Shown here one piece after another: positions 33,053 through 58,021 of a stretch of 64,000 bases of DNA (position 1 is the first letter of the stretch; each line of letters starts with the position of its first letter). Source of the DNA: Talinum fruticosum (taxonomy: Eukaryota; Streptophyta; Magnoliopsida; Caryophyllales; Talinaceae); the NCBI GenBank assembly GCA_021018815.1, contig JAITYX010000008.1, positions 5,640,001 to 5,704,000 on the forward strand, in the 5' to 3' direction. Made by a program: the position numbers and the translations under genes. Under the pieces are notes generated by a model. It did no database searches and was not told the DNA's origin. It worked only from the letters and a program-made list of their open reading frames with translations.

Positions 33053-36000
33053 ATGGCAGGGGAGGAGGATTTGGGCGAGTTCTACCTGAGGTACTATGTT
33101 GGTCACAAGGGGAAGTTTGGTCACGAGTTTCTGGAGTTCGAGTTCAGACCCGATGGCAAGCTTCGTTATGCCAACAATTCCAACTACAAGAACGACACTA
33201 TGATCCGCAAAGAGGTCTTTCTCACCCCCGCTGTCCTCCGCGAGTGCCGCCGCATCATCGCCGAGAGCGAGGTATTTCTTTAGGGTTTCATTTGGGACAA
33301 TTTTAGGGTTTTTAGACTTCTAGGTTTTTCGCTGATTTCTGTTTTATGAATTTTTGTTATCAGTGTTGCAGTTTTGTGTGCTTGGGGTAATGTGCTCTGA
33401 TGGGGTTTAAATTTTATCGCGCAAGTGGTAAAGATTAGGGTTGTAGGTTTCTCGGTAAGGGCTGAATGTGAGATCTAAAACTTGTTTTTGTTCCTATTTA
33501 CGTTAAAACGAAAGGAACTAGTTTTTCAACCCTAACCCTTTTGAATTGTTGAATTTTGCAGTTTGGTATGCTTTTTGTAATGTGCTTTGCCAAGCGTTTC
33601 ATTCATCTGTTGGTTTGTTTTGCTAATTGAAGTTCATGATTTTGTATGCTTGATATGATGTGCTTTTCTCTCCTTGGGCCTTTTGATCCTGGGGTTTCTT
33701 CCACTTCATTTTTGTTTGTTATCATTAGGGTTTTTGGCCGAACAGAGTGCTAATTGTTAAGCAATTGAATTTTTCCCGGTTATTTTACAATGACCGAAAA
33801 AGCTGATCTTTTGTGTGCTTGTAGTTTGATTTTTGTGCCTTTTGTGTTATTGGTGTAATTTGATCCGCTGTTTTCAGTGAAATGGTTTTTCTTTGTTTGT
33901 TTGATATAGATGTCACTGGACTCGTGAGTGCTACGTGTTTAACAATGAGCTTTCAGCTTGTATAACCCCGTTGCACTTGGGAAGCTGTTGTCAATTATCT
34001 TATGTGCTTTCTTATTGTTTTAGAGTTCCTTAGGGACAATTATATTTGAGTTTGCTTATGCATTTGATTTCTGTTCTGTTTGATGTTTTAACTTGAATTT
34101 TTAATATTTTCGTCCTGTTAGATTATGAAGGAAGATGATAACCTCTGGCCAGAACCTGACCGTGTGGGAAGACAAGAGCTTGAAATTGTGATGGGCAATG
34201 AACATATTTCCTTTACAACTTCAAAAATTGGTTCACTTGTTGATGTCCAGAGCAGCAAAGATCCTGAAGGCCTTCGTATCTTCTATTATCTTGTTCAGGT
34301 CAGTGCTTCCTATACAGTTGCTAAGGTTTATACTTTTTATTTTAGTTTATATAATTCAAGTAGTTGCTCTGCTTTAGAGTTTAGTTCTTGAGGTGCTTGG
34401 AGAGGTACTTTTTGTGTTTTATGAGAATTTTATGTTGCCAGATTGGACAACTATTTCTGCAAAGCATTAAGATAGTGTGGTTTTCTCTATTTAAATATGT
34501 GATATGTAATTGTTTCTTTGAGGATATGGCACTAGCTTTACGGTTTGTAAGTTTCAACTTTAGTATTTCAACTATGAGTTGTTGCTTCATTTTCCAGATC
34601 AGAACTCCTGATTAGCATACTTTAGTTGCCATAGTAATTTAATATTAAGGCCTACATAGAGAATTTTTTCTTCCCATCCTGTCTTTCTATTTCAAACTTA
34701 GCTTTCAAGGCATAAAGTGTTTGGAACAATTAGCAAATAACTAATAAGTTGAGTGGTAGGATTTCTCGTGATTGCTTGATATGCAATTGCCAATTATATG
34801 CATGGTTGAACGGTGCTTGTATTTATGGCATGCTGTTGATATGTTTTACATTTACCAGGCTGGTTTCTTGCATGAAAGGATGATATTCATGCTAATTCTT
34901 TCCTCAAAATGAAACTGACCAAGAAGCATTGCATGCTAGACATTTGTATGAATTATTAGTCAATTGCTAACTAGTGACCATCCATACAAATTCAAGCTCC
35001 ATTGAATGTTTTGTTATTGACATTGCACCCAAATCTGGAGCAGCAAAATCTGAGAATGCTAGCTGTCATGAAGGCAACTATTCTTTCTGCCACCTTCAGT
35101 CACTGTAGGAATATACTTCTTGAGTGATTGTAATAGCATAAACTTAAAATCTGGATTCTTGCTCCCCATGTATTTTTGGTACACAGTGTCTCTTGTGTAG
35201 GCAGAAACTGTCGAACAGATTTTTGATAACATTTGGAGTCTCTTCCTAGTTTTACATGCCTTTGTTGGTTGTGTCTACAATGAATGGAATTTGGAACTTG
35301 TTGAACTAGGCTTAGTCATGCTGTATAGAGGCAAGATGGATACATATTCCTAGTTGGGAGCTTCAAGCTTGTATTCATTGGCAATAGCTACTGCTTTGAT
35401 CATGGTTGATTGAAATTGTGCTGATCTTAGTTAGGTAGATCTCATTGCTTGTGAATCTGAGTTTAAATAATTTTTAACACAAGGATCAGGTTAAGTTTGT
35501 GTTTTTCGAGCACATGGTAGTTTCTTGATTTGAGAGTTGGAAAACATAGGTATTTTTAACTGAATCTACTCCTGATTGAAAAATTGTTGTAATAGAAAAG
35601 GAGGGGAACAGAACAGAGGAGAACCCTTCAACCCCATTGTGGCATTTCCTTAATTCTATTCAGTATTCACCCCTAAATTGGATGAATGGGGATTGAGGGG
35701 AAGATTTTTGTTGAATTCATCCTAATTTGCCTCTATTCTCCTTACTAAAAAAATTTGAAAATCAGACTTACACGTCCCAAAAATAGCCTATAATTCGATC
35801 CTGGGCTCTTTGCCTCCATTGGGGAGATCATAGTGAAGGGGCTGTAGACTGTGGAGGCTAATTCACTTGAGAGGTAGAGCACTGGGATTAATATACTTAT
35901 GTTGTCATTATTACAATAACAAGGTTCTTTTACCAGAATTCTACACATTTGTAGTGAGGGAATTGTTATAGTTCAACTGCTGTCGAAGGAAAGGGGGAAT

Positions 36001-37302
36001 TTGTGCTTTTGGGGCGTAAGGCATCTGTGTTGGGGGAGGAAGAAAAGGGGCTGCCCCACAAGTTTTGGGGGGTGAAGGGTTGGAATGCTTTTGAGCAAGG
36101 TTGTTATGAGTGCCACATATGTAACTGTTGATGGTAGAGAATTGAGAGTTTTTTATAGATGTAGACAACTTTACATCTGTGTGGCATGTGGAACAACTGT
36201 TGATTTTTCTTTCTTCCTTGTTTTCTTAGAATCACCATTCCTTGGGAATAGTTTCTGCATTTTGAAGGACAAGTGTGGTACTATGTTTGAGTGGCTCTTT
36301 AGTGGCTACTTTCTGTGTAGGTTGGAATTCTACTCTTTCTTTTTATTCGTATCAGTTCGCCAGTGTCTTAGGCTCATTTGTTAGGTTATATGTTTTGCAG
36401 GGGTTTAGGCCCTGTTAGGTGTTTGAATTAATTATTTATATTAGCCTTTTCTTGAAAAGGTGTTGGTAAAACATAATTATATTTATGTTATGTATACAAA
36501 TTATCTTCATTTATAAAACTTTGTTCTCACTATTTTCACAAAATTTATATTCATTATCTATCTAATATAATCTTTATTATATTCAATTTAAATAAAAAAT
36601 AATATCAGGTAGTAGTAATAGTAGTAGTAGTATTATTAATAATAATAGTAGTAGTAGTAGTAGTAGTAAGGGTTGGTTCATATGGTATAATTTCTCCAAA
36701 CTTTTGGACAAATGTGTCATTTTCACAATCATTTATTCCTAAAAGGATAATGGGAAGAGTTGTTTGAGAAATAGCTGGATTGGTCGGTAAAACACTGTTT
36801 AACAAACACCCTTTTAGCTGTTTGATTTAGCCTTCTGTACAACTCCCCCCAAAACAAAAAAAACACCCCTTTAGTAGTATGGAAACTCCTAGTGTAGGCT
36901 ATTTTTTTCGTCTACTATTCTAGTTTTATCAGGAATCTCTGCTTGGCTTACAGAGGTGGTGTATGCTTCTGAAACAAGAAAAGTTGTAGGGAGGGAGAAA
37001 GGGGGTTCTGAAAATTGGCTTCTGTGTTTGGTATAGTAGTTACACTTGATGCCTTTGATAAAGGCAGGATGACCTACCTTGGTTCTGATCATGGAAATAT
37101 CAGTTGGAAGTAAACAAGGCAGATAATTAATCAAGTGATGAGCAGCCTATGTTTGGTTTTATTTTTTGGTTGTCTTTATTATGCACGAGTTTTTTTAAAT
37201 TATGAGCAACTAATTCTGCAACTATATGGACTGCCATTGCAGGATTTGAAATGTTTTGTGTTTTCTCTCATCTCTCTCCACTTCAAGATCAAGCCAATTT
37301 AA
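33053..37302 (+). CDS. MAGO: MAGO NASHI, exon junction complex core protein, 3 exons
   Basis: Core subunit of the exon junction complex. It pairs with Y14 (RBM8A) and clamps eIF4A-III on spliced mRNA; it acts in nucleus and cytoplasm in mRNA transport, localisation and decay. Exons 33053-33271, 34122-34298 and 37243-37302 give 151 residues, the normal size for plant MAGO. The protein starts [20 protein letters not shown] and has the conserved blocks [20 protein letters not shown] and [16 protein letters not shown]. The C-terminus is [16 protein letters not shown], essentially invariant in the family. All splice phases join in frame and no break is present. Intron 2 is 2.9 kb with a SINE-like insertion past the last exon excluded; it also holds a TAG-rich microsatellite (36609-36669). 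Confidence 0.97.
36609..36669. repeat. TAG/TAA trinucleotide microsatellite in MAGO intron 2
   Basis: Interrupted run of TAG units with an internal TAA block. Confidence 0.85.
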
Positions 37303-37634
37303 GGAACACTCAAACATGCTGTGAACTGTGAAGACTGCTTTCAGAGCCCCCCTTCTTTTTCCTTCTTTCCCTTCCGAAATGAAAAAAGAATCTGTATTGA
37401 ATGTCCTTGTGTGTCACCTGCTGATGTGCCTGCAATGTGGAATTGCATGTTAATGTGGCTGATGATGGGGATTGAAGTGTTTTTGGTGTTAAAATACTCT
37501 TGTGACTTGTAATTTTTTTACCTTGGGAGGTTTGCCTTTGGATTCTGTAGGAAGTGGATTAATTTCATGGCCTGTGAATTCTTTTTATATCGTATGTTCT
37601 TATATGTTCTGTAAGTCTTTTTTTTTTTTTTTTT

Positions 37635-37739
37635 GGATCAAAAAAGAGTTGAGGGCAGGGAGCTTTCTCTTCCATATCAGTTCGATCCTATTACCTGTGG
37701 ATTAGGGGCCCACCATGCTTCAGCTGCGCCTCTCTGATG
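37635..37739. mobile_element. Small retroposon-like insertion between T-runs
   Basis: A 105-bp segment of different composition is bounded on both sides by near-identical sequence, gtaagtc plus a T-run (ending 37634) and gtaagcc plus a T-run (starting 37741). This fits a target-site duplication or a local duplication. The inside contains agttcgatcctatta, similar to a polymerase III B box. No A box is clear. Confidence 0.35.
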
Positions 37740-38619
37740 TTGTAAGCCTTTTTTTTTTTTTTTTTTTGTCTGTAGTAAGATAGTGAGATACTCATTCATG
37801 GTGATTGTCGTTGATCAAAGGCTTCTGTGAATTGTGCTTCGTATTACTATTGAATTAGCTCGTATAGGCCATACGGGGTTGATTTATAAGTGATAACTCA
37901 CATTGATTCAAGTTTTAGTTATTTGCAGTTGAGTTTGTGGTTTGGAGATCCATTGATTAGGGATATAAACTAACGTGTTACCTTTGTGCACGAAACCATC
38001 CAAGAGTTCAAACAAACTATGAAAAATCTATCGTATTCATTTGGTTTTGTAGTCTAAACAAGTACTATAGTGCACATTTTATTTTTTGGATTGGGTTATA
38101 GTGCACATTCTATTTTATAGTGTACATTCTATTTTTTGGATTGGGTTTGAGCTTTTAAATGTAACGTCTAAAAATTAAAAATTAAATACTGTTTTTGTTC
38201 AATATTTTTAAAAAATAGTGCACAAACTGTTAAAAAGAAAAGGTTCAAAATTATATCATGAACTAAAGATGAGTTTTCACCCCCTCCTCGAAAAAACAAA
38301 AACCTTGAGATTAGTTTTTACTCTCATAAAAGTATAGTAAAATGTTTGGAGTAAAAATTAGTTTATTACACCTACAAATGCGTTTTGACTTTATTGACTC
38401 CAAAATATTTACTACAGTACACCTGAAGAGAGGAGGCGGGAAAATTAAAAAAAAATGAAAATGAGTGCTTCCGTTCCATTCCGCATAATGTCTGCATGTG
38501 GCATATAATCCATTTCATTGGAGCCCCGCACCAAACTTGGATTATGCCACGTCACTTATCTGCGTGAACCCCTCCCCCTCCTTCCTTCACCGTCGGATAT
38601 CTCACTTCTAGACACTCCC

Positions 38620-38672
38620 TGACCGTTGGATCAAACAATACCGCCTCCCCTTCTCAGTTCTCATCCGTTGGA
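38620..38672. promoter_or_regulatory. MSA-like (MYB3R) motifs upstream of HMGA
   Basis: TGACCGTTGGA at 38620-38630 is the exact reverse complement of the M-phase-specific activator consensus (T/C)C(T/C)AACGG(T/C)(T/C)A. A second copy with the AACGG core, tccgttgga, is at 38664-38672; both are followed by tcaaaca. A related accgtcggata lies at 38589. The motifs are about 180-265 bases upstream of the start codon. MSA elements bind three-repeat MYB factors and drive G2/M expression. Confidence 0.5.
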
Positions 38673-38852
38673 TCAAACACTCTCTCTCTCTCTCCAGTCT
38701 CCCCCAACCCCCTTTTCAAATTCCCCATAAATTCCCTCATCTCCCCTGCTCTCTCCCTCCATCTCTCCCCTGACCCTCTCTCCTCTCTTCAGTGTCAGAG
38801 TGCGTGCTAATTTGCGTTGTTGTCTCCGAAGTATAAACCCCAACTCTCTCTC

Positions 38853-39533
38853 ATGGCTGTTGAGGACGCCTCCGACCCCCACCTTCTGGCCCTTTTCCCG
38901 ATTACCCTCAGGTGATTACCTTCTCTCTCTTTCTTCACATCATTTTTCTGACAGATTCGAATTGGGTTTTGTTTTCTTCTCTAATTTGATGGGTTTTCTG
39001 GATAACCCCGTTGGAAATCTCACAATTGATGGCTAATTTGTTCTGGGAATTTTTCTGGGCAGATGATAATATCAGCAATTGAGGTCCTAAACGAGAAAGA
39101 AGGATCAAGCAAATTGGCAATTTCAAACTACATAGAGTCGAATTACTCAGATCTACCCCCTGCTCACTCCACTCTTCTGTCGAATACCCTCGAAAAGCTC
39201 AAGCTAGCTGGCCAGCTCGTCTTCTCCAACGGCAACTACCTCAAGGCGGAGGCGGGGGAGGAGACGCCTGCGAAGCGCGGGAGGGGCCGGCCCCCGAAGC
39301 CGAAGGACCCGTTGGCGGCGGATGTGGTCTCGAGCTCACCCCGGCCACGGGGCCGCCCGCCGAAGCCCCGTGACCCGCTTGGCCCGGGGTCCCAGCCCAT
39401 GAAGACCAGCTCGGGCAGCGGGCGCCCCCGTGGCCGGCCTCGGAAGTACCCCAAGGAGGCGGCCCCAGTGGCTCCTGCGGCGGTCCCCGGCATGAAGAGA
39501 GGTCGAGGCCGGCCTCCCAAGGTCAAGGCGTAG
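38853..39533 (+). CDS. HMGA: HMGA (HMG-I/Y-type) protein with GH1 domain and AT hooks, 2 exons
   Basis: Chromatin protein that binds the minor groove of AT-rich DNA. Exons 38853-38911 and 39063-39533, about 176 residues. Residues 20-85 form a linker-histone (GH1) winged-helix domain (MIISAIEVLNEKEGSSKLAI, then LPPAHSTLLSNTLEKLKLAG). Four AT hooks follow: KRGRGRPPKPKD, PRPRGRPPKPRD, GRPRGRPRKYPK and KRGRGRPPKVKA. Exon 1 has one break: read from the ATG it is out of phase with exon 2, but one extra C in the five-C run 38876-38880 gives the normal Pro-rich leader ending in FPDYPQ and joins exon 2 in phase. Arabidopsis HMGA (At1g14900, from memory) has the same layout. Exon 2 is strongly GC-rich, so long antisense frames there are artefacts. 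Confidence 0.93.
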
Positions 39534-39582
39534 GCGAATGTCAGTCTTAACAGCATAACGGCTTTCAGAGAATGAGAATGGA

Positions 39583-39609
39583 GGAGAGAGAGAGAGAGAG
39601 AGAGAGAGA
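39583..39609. repeat. (GA)n microsatellite in the HMGA 3' UTR
   Basis: GA dinucleotide repeat about 50 bases past the stop codon. Confidence 0.9.
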
Positions 39610-40293
39610 ATTAACTTTAGAAGTTTTTTTTTTCTTTTTAAAAATATTGGGTAATTTTAGGTGGTAGGTGTAAGTGTGGGATGTTGTGTTTATCCCCACT
39701 TTACTTTTTTTGTGTATTTTTTTAAATTTTAATTAATTTGATTTGGGTGTTGAGGTGGAGGGATGAATGGACTTGTAAATGTGTGTTTTTAGGAAAGAGG
39801 AGTTGCATCACTGAAGTGGTTTCTCTTTCAATTGAAATGAGAAGGAAAAGAAAAAGGTGAAAAGAGAAACCAATTGAGATTTATTTTTGGTTCTTTTTTA
39901 ATTTTTGCTTTAACACTTTGCCTTTACCTTCTTATTGGTAGGAGAATTTTAATTATCTATTATAATAAAAGTGCAAAAGAGTTTAGTTGTAGGTCCAATT
40001 TCATATATTTTAAGTATTTACAATTAATAAAGCACTGGTTAAGGTGGCAGGTGTTTTATCTTGATAAGAAGAAAAATATAAATTTAAATTTAGCTTTTAA
40101 CTTTTAATTTTGTATATGAATTTTAGTATTTGTTGCATTTTCATGTTAAATTTGCATTTTTATTTAGGGTCTGATTGAAATGAAATAAAAAATAAAATTT
40201 ATTTATGTTTATGTTCGTTTATATTTTTTATTCTTGTTTATATTTGTTTATGTTTGTTTTTTATTTTAATAATTCTTCTGTTTGTTTTCTTTT

Positions 40294-40413
40294 TTATATT
40301 TGTTTATGTTTTTTTATATTTATATTTGTTTATGTTTTTTTATATTTATATTTGTTTATGTTCTTTTATATTTATATTTGTTTATGTTCTTTTATATTTA
40401 TATTTGTTTATGT
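40294..40413. repeat. 26-bp AT-rich minisatellite
   Basis: The word tttgtttatg recurs every 26 bases (its G at 40302, 40328, 40354, 40380 and 40406), with units of the type ttttatatttatatttgttt. Looser copies extend upstream to about 40200. It creates long hydrophobic-looking frames that are not genes. Confidence 0.88.
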
Positions 40414-41375
40414 GTATTTTGTATGTAAGTTTAAATGTGTTTTTAGTTTACTATTAATATTTTGATATTTTTTCTATGATATGTTTGATTCAATTCCTTT
40501 GTCATATGTCATTAGGGTTTCTCTTAAATCCATTCTCTACTAAACGACTCTAAGGTTTAGATTATTTATTTATTACTAATGTTGACCACTCATCCTTTTT
40601 AATGTATATGGATTATATGGATGGCATATGATTATAATAGGTATAATTGTTAATTATAACAACTCATAACAATTTATAATAATTCACAACAGACTTATAA
40701 CCGATATAAATATTATAATCGTTAGTTTTAACAATTGAAACGAACAAACTCTTAATGTGAATTAGATTTAAATTTGTTAATTCCATTTGATCTTTTAGAG
40801 CTATTATGCACTTCTCTCTCTATTTATAAACCTACTAAACAAATCTTTTGTAGAGATAGTATAATAGGTAAGTTCACTTATTATTCTAGACAAGAAAAAA
40901 AAAAACCGAGAAGACACTAAAGTGTGTCAAAATGAAAATGAAAAATGAAAATGACGATGAAGGATTCGCCTATAACGCGAATATACTTCGTCGTTACATG
41001 ACGTGCAAAACCCGTAAGCGGTGGATCTCACAGCCGTGCGTCGGTTCGTTCGCTCCGCTCCAGAATATGTCCGCGGGAGTCTCTCGTACTCGTACATCGA
41101 AAACAAACCGGGCCACACAAAAATCATTCCTCCATTTTTAGGACACTATTGCTATTTTTTCTCTCTCATTTCGCTTTTTTTTGCATTTTTACCGTGCCTT
41201 TTTCTTATAATAGTCACTCCCTCCCTCCTGATCGATCTATCTCGTTCTGCCACCTCGAAATCGTAAGTGTCACTCTGTCTCTATCTCTCTCCCTCTCATT
41301 TCTCTCTCTATATCGGTGGCATCTGAGCGTCTCCCGTCTCTAACTTTCGAGTTTGCCAGTGAATTTGGCGAGAGA

Positions 41376-54021
<12,646 letters not shown>

Positions 54022-54156
54022 ACCGGAGTCTTTTATACTGATGCCACATCTAATACTAATAATCATGCTTCGGGTTTTGATGTGGCATAGCTTTGTCATT
54101 TGAGGAATATTATGAATTTTGGACTACCATATGTTCCTGAGTTACTCATGTCAGGC

Positions 54157-54246
54157 GAATTTCTTATGTTTTCGCTCTTCTTGCGGAATGAAGTAGAACA
54201 TGAATTTCTTATGTTTTCGCTCTTCTTGCGGAATGAAGTAGAACAT
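54157..54246. repeat. Perfect 45-bp tandem duplication in the PGM 3' UTR
   Basis: Two identical, adjacent 45-bp copies (54157-54201 and 54202-54246), unit starting gaatttcttatgttttcgct. They lie about 135 bases after the stop codon, so probably in the transcript. Confidence 0.95.
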
Positions 54247-57200
54247 TGGCTGATTGATTTGGCCATGGCTTTCATCAATGTCTTCGTTGAAGGCTTTTAG
54301 ACTCCAATATTTGAGCTATCATCCCATTTCTGTTTGATTTTATCCTCGTGAGAAGTTTTCAGAGTTGGTTTTAAATTTTTTTTTTTTTGGGGGGGTCATA
54401 AGATGAATAATTTAGTTTAGAAAATGATTGAAAAAATGGACTGAAGTAGTAACAGCAGGTTGAGATTTTTGGGGTTGGCAAATTGGCGGTATAAATTGGG
54501 TAAATTTTTTAATTTTAGTTTAGCTCTAGACAACCATGGACAAAAAAATTCAGGTTAAGTTTTTATTAGACCGTATACATTTTCAAGTATTTAACCCCAA
54601 TAAATTCAAAATTTAAATATTCACACTTTTCAAACTCATAATAATTAATCTATATCAAATCAACTTTAACATGTTTAATTTGCACCCCTCCGATTGGGTC
54701 CTGCAGTTGTCTTTCTACCACAAATATAGGAGAGTTAGGGTCCACTCAGTAAACACAGTTAGTTATACTTCATTATCACCTTCTTTTGTACATTTTCTTT
54801 TCCCTAACAATTCATACATGTCTTCAATAAACCTCATATTTTATCCTTTTGCTTTTATTCAAAACAATATAATATTCATATTGTTATTAATGAATTAAAT
54901 CCTGGCTTTTCATTAAAAAAAAAAAACTAATGTTCATATTTTAGTGTTGCGTATATGGAGGAAAAGTAGTGGCATATTATATTCTTAAAGTTATAATTAT
55001 TCGTATATTAATATAAAATTCGTATTATTTTTTATAGTCTCATTAATTAGATATTTAAGGTCATTTATACCTATAAGGTTAATTTATCAAGGTGTCTTTT
55101 TATCGTCAATATTTCTCAACTAAACTAACAATTAATATTTTAACTTCTCCTAATTTTGTGCTTTTAGATGGTTCATCAAATATATTGATTTGATTTAATC
55201 CAAACAAAGAAAAAAATTTAGTATCTTTTTTGGTTGGTAAGTAAGTGGGGTCCCCTCTATCTAAGCTTAGCATTAGGCTAGCTCAAATAAGGGTGTCATT
55301 AATTAACATAAACACAGAGCACATGAATATCCCAAAAAAACAACATGTACATATTTTAGATCTCGACCTTGAAAACTCATGTTTAAAGAACATAATAACA
55401 CAACCATTAAGTAGTTGCGAAGTTAAAAATTCTATTAATCCGTGTTTTTTTAGTATCTTTAAATTTTATAAATATTAATCATTTTTATGGGTGTTTATTT
55501 TTTAACAATTTTATAAATTTTTTTACAATTTTTACACAAATTTTTACATTTTTCTTGACCAACGGTGTCCCCGAACACCATTAAATATAAGGAATATAAT
55601 GCCTGTAAATTCTTATATTCATTTGGAAGTATATATTTATAAGTGACACGTTATTATATTAGACCCACAAAATACCCTTTATTTTTTCTTTTCGTCCAAC
55701 CATCCGTTAACATATATACGGTAAGCAAATACTCTCGCGCCAGAGTGTATAATTGACGTTTTGTATAATGCCAATCTAATCACATGTTTTTTAACCTTTT
55801 TCCTCGGAGGAGTGTGGTTGAATTGTTGAAGGTCAGCCTTTAAAAAAGTCAAAAAAATTTAGTTAGTCATGATTAATCACAACCGTTAGAGGTGGCTTTT
55901 CCCCTAAAACTGAGTCGCGACATAAGGAAATAAATTGAAGGTACAAAATGATGGTGTGAAGCCTGGAGGGAGCTGAGGAGAGAGAATTTTAGAGATCTCG
56001 TTCATGACATTGAGATTTTCTTCCACCATGCTTCGTTATTATTATGATGATGAAAAAAAGTAGCCGCAATGAAGAAAAAGACATGAGCACGCCGAGATTA
56101 GTGGCCAATTTGACCCCACTCTCCCTCTTACCATTGCTTGTCCAGTGCCCCTTGTCTCTCTTATTTCAGAAAAGTTTGAGCCTCAAACTAAACAATTTAT
56201 GGTGGTCATAGCTCGCCATTAAAGTTCTTATAGTTTATACTTTAATTAAGATTATCGGTTTAAAAGTTACAAGCTTGATTTATTTTATACCGAGGGGTTG
56301 AATTTGTCCAACGTATTTATTATATACATGAGAACTCTCAGACAAGTATCAAGGAATGGTGGGACGAAAGAAAAAATTGAAAAGTTTGTTGCAAATTTTT
56401 ATATCTATCTCAGTAACATATACTTATCGAAGTGACACGTCGTGATAAATTATTTCGTTGTCTTTTGAGAGAAGCTTGTCTATTTGGTCGCGAAAAATGT
56501 TGTCTATTTATAAATATAAATATTGATAATATTTTAATGGGATTTATAATTTATTGTTATCTTTATTTGTCATGATAAATTATTTTTTCAAGTTATGCAA
56601 AGTGGACAAAATACTATGACTTCATACATCCAATTACCAAACTTTATCCAACACTTCTTTCAAAAAATATCATAAGAAATTACGTGTGGGTATATTTGAG
56701 CGGAGTTTATCACAGCATGACTTTCGATTGACACTACATTTTAACTTTAAAAGATTATAATTTAAAATAATAAAGATTAATTATATATTTTAAAATCAAA
56801 ATATATATTAATATCTAAATATTTTTTTAAAAAAAAGTAAGTATAGTAGTAGACATTAAATAGTTTTTCTTTTAAGAGTTTTACCATGTTATTATTAACT
56901 AAAATATAAAAGAAAAATTATTATTAACAAAGAAAAAAATATATAAAAATTATAAGAATTTTAACCGTTCAATTAACAGTCATATTATATTACCTTTCCG
57001 AAACATATGTTATTAGAAATAGTATGTATATCATATGTATAACTAACAATGGGAATTTGCATTTTAGGTTAGCTATGCATTGCATGTGAATGCATGGGGT
57101 GGTGGCTAAGGTGACAAAAGCGACTGTCCATACACCATTAAATGTGCATACATACACTCCTTATGTTAATCACGTGAAACCCAAACTAGGGCTGAGAATT

Positions 57201-57952
57201 CAACCTCCAATCATACCAATCTTGGCCACAAATTCTCCTTCCTCACTATTCACTTACGACCAGTAAAAAAAACCTCTTCTGTTTACTTATCTTCAAGGGT
57301 CACGGTTTCACATTAGGAGATGAGTCTATGTCGACAAAAAGCCCTTTTCTGTTTTTGTGTCATGTGATCCATGTCAAACGTCTCCACGCATAATAAAGAG
57401 CCCCTTTGTGATGTTTGATATTCTTCTGTAATTCTAAGGAACGTAATACACTTTCGACTCAATAATTTTATCTGTCGAAATATATAATTTATTTTGAGTA
57501 TTTTGTCATCAATTTAAATTTTTATTTGAGATAATTTTTGCATATTATTTGACCATATCGTTTATCATATTTTGTTTAGTTTCATTGATAATTAAGTAAT
57601 ATATATATATATATATATGAAGTTATATTGTTTGTGCATGTTTTTATATTTTTAATTGAAATACACACTAGTTAATTTTATTTGATTCGATCCGTAACTA
57701 ATTTATTATTTTATAATTGAATATTTTTTAATAAACAACTCTTCAAACAACATCTACCAAATACCCCACATAATTTATTTATTTATTTTTTATAAAACAC
57801 CTTAAAATCATATTAAAAAGCATATGCATCTCCCATGCTGTAAGAGTGGACACCCAAAAGTGGTGCACTTTTGCATAATTAGAGAGATTCCATCCAAGCA
57901 CTATAATGTATTCTTTCACCCCATAGCCACTATGTCATAATAAATAAAACCA

Positions 57953-57962
57953 TATATAAATA
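57953..57962 (+). promoter_or_regulatory. TATA box of the PMEI gene
   Basis: TATATAAATA about 60 bases before the start codon, in an otherwise C-rich leader (cccaaatctccgattcccac, then cttcctccctccc). The spacing allows a transcription start near 57985-57995 and a short 5' UTR. Confidence 0.7.
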
Positions 57963-58021
57963 CCCAAATCTCCGATTCCCACAAACAAAAACTCCCCCAA
58001 ACTTAAACCTTCCTCCCTCCC

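Larger units (their letters stand above)
37303..38852. other. MAGO 3' region, spacer and HMGA promoter
   Basis: MAGO 3' UTR, then a small insertion-like segment between T-runs (37635-37739), then AT-rich spacer with local direct repeats (tattttttggattgggtt, two copies between 38064 and 38148). The last 350 bases are CT-rich promoter and 5' UTR of HMGA with MSA-like motifs. Confidence 0.5.
39534..41375. other. HMGA 3' region, spacer and PGM promoter/5' UTR
   Basis: HMGA 3' UTR with a GA repeat (39583-39609), then AT-rich spacer with the 26-bp minisatellite. The last 450 bases include a GC-richer promoter patch (about 40960-41110) and a CT-rich 5' UTR (41160-41340) before the phosphoglucomutase start. 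No gene is seen. Confidence 0.5.
54022..58021. other. PGM 3' UTR, AT-rich spacer and PMEI promoter
   Basis: After the PGM 3' UTR (to about 54.4 kb) the region is AT-rich with no recognisable gene or RNA. It includes an AT run at 57599-57619. The last 100 bases are the PMEI core promoter and leader. Confidence 0.5.

Noticed and set aside
32728..33054. 108-codon antisense frame with AQAQAQ and poly-SL text
   Set aside because: Generated by the TGGGCT array and GA repeat in the MAGO promoter and 5' UTR.
39236..39556. Antisense frame over HMGA exon 2
   Set aside because: Shadow of GC-rich AT-hook coding sequence.
40205..40465. Hydrophobic 86-codon frame
   Set aside because: Product of the 26-bp AT-rich minisatellite.
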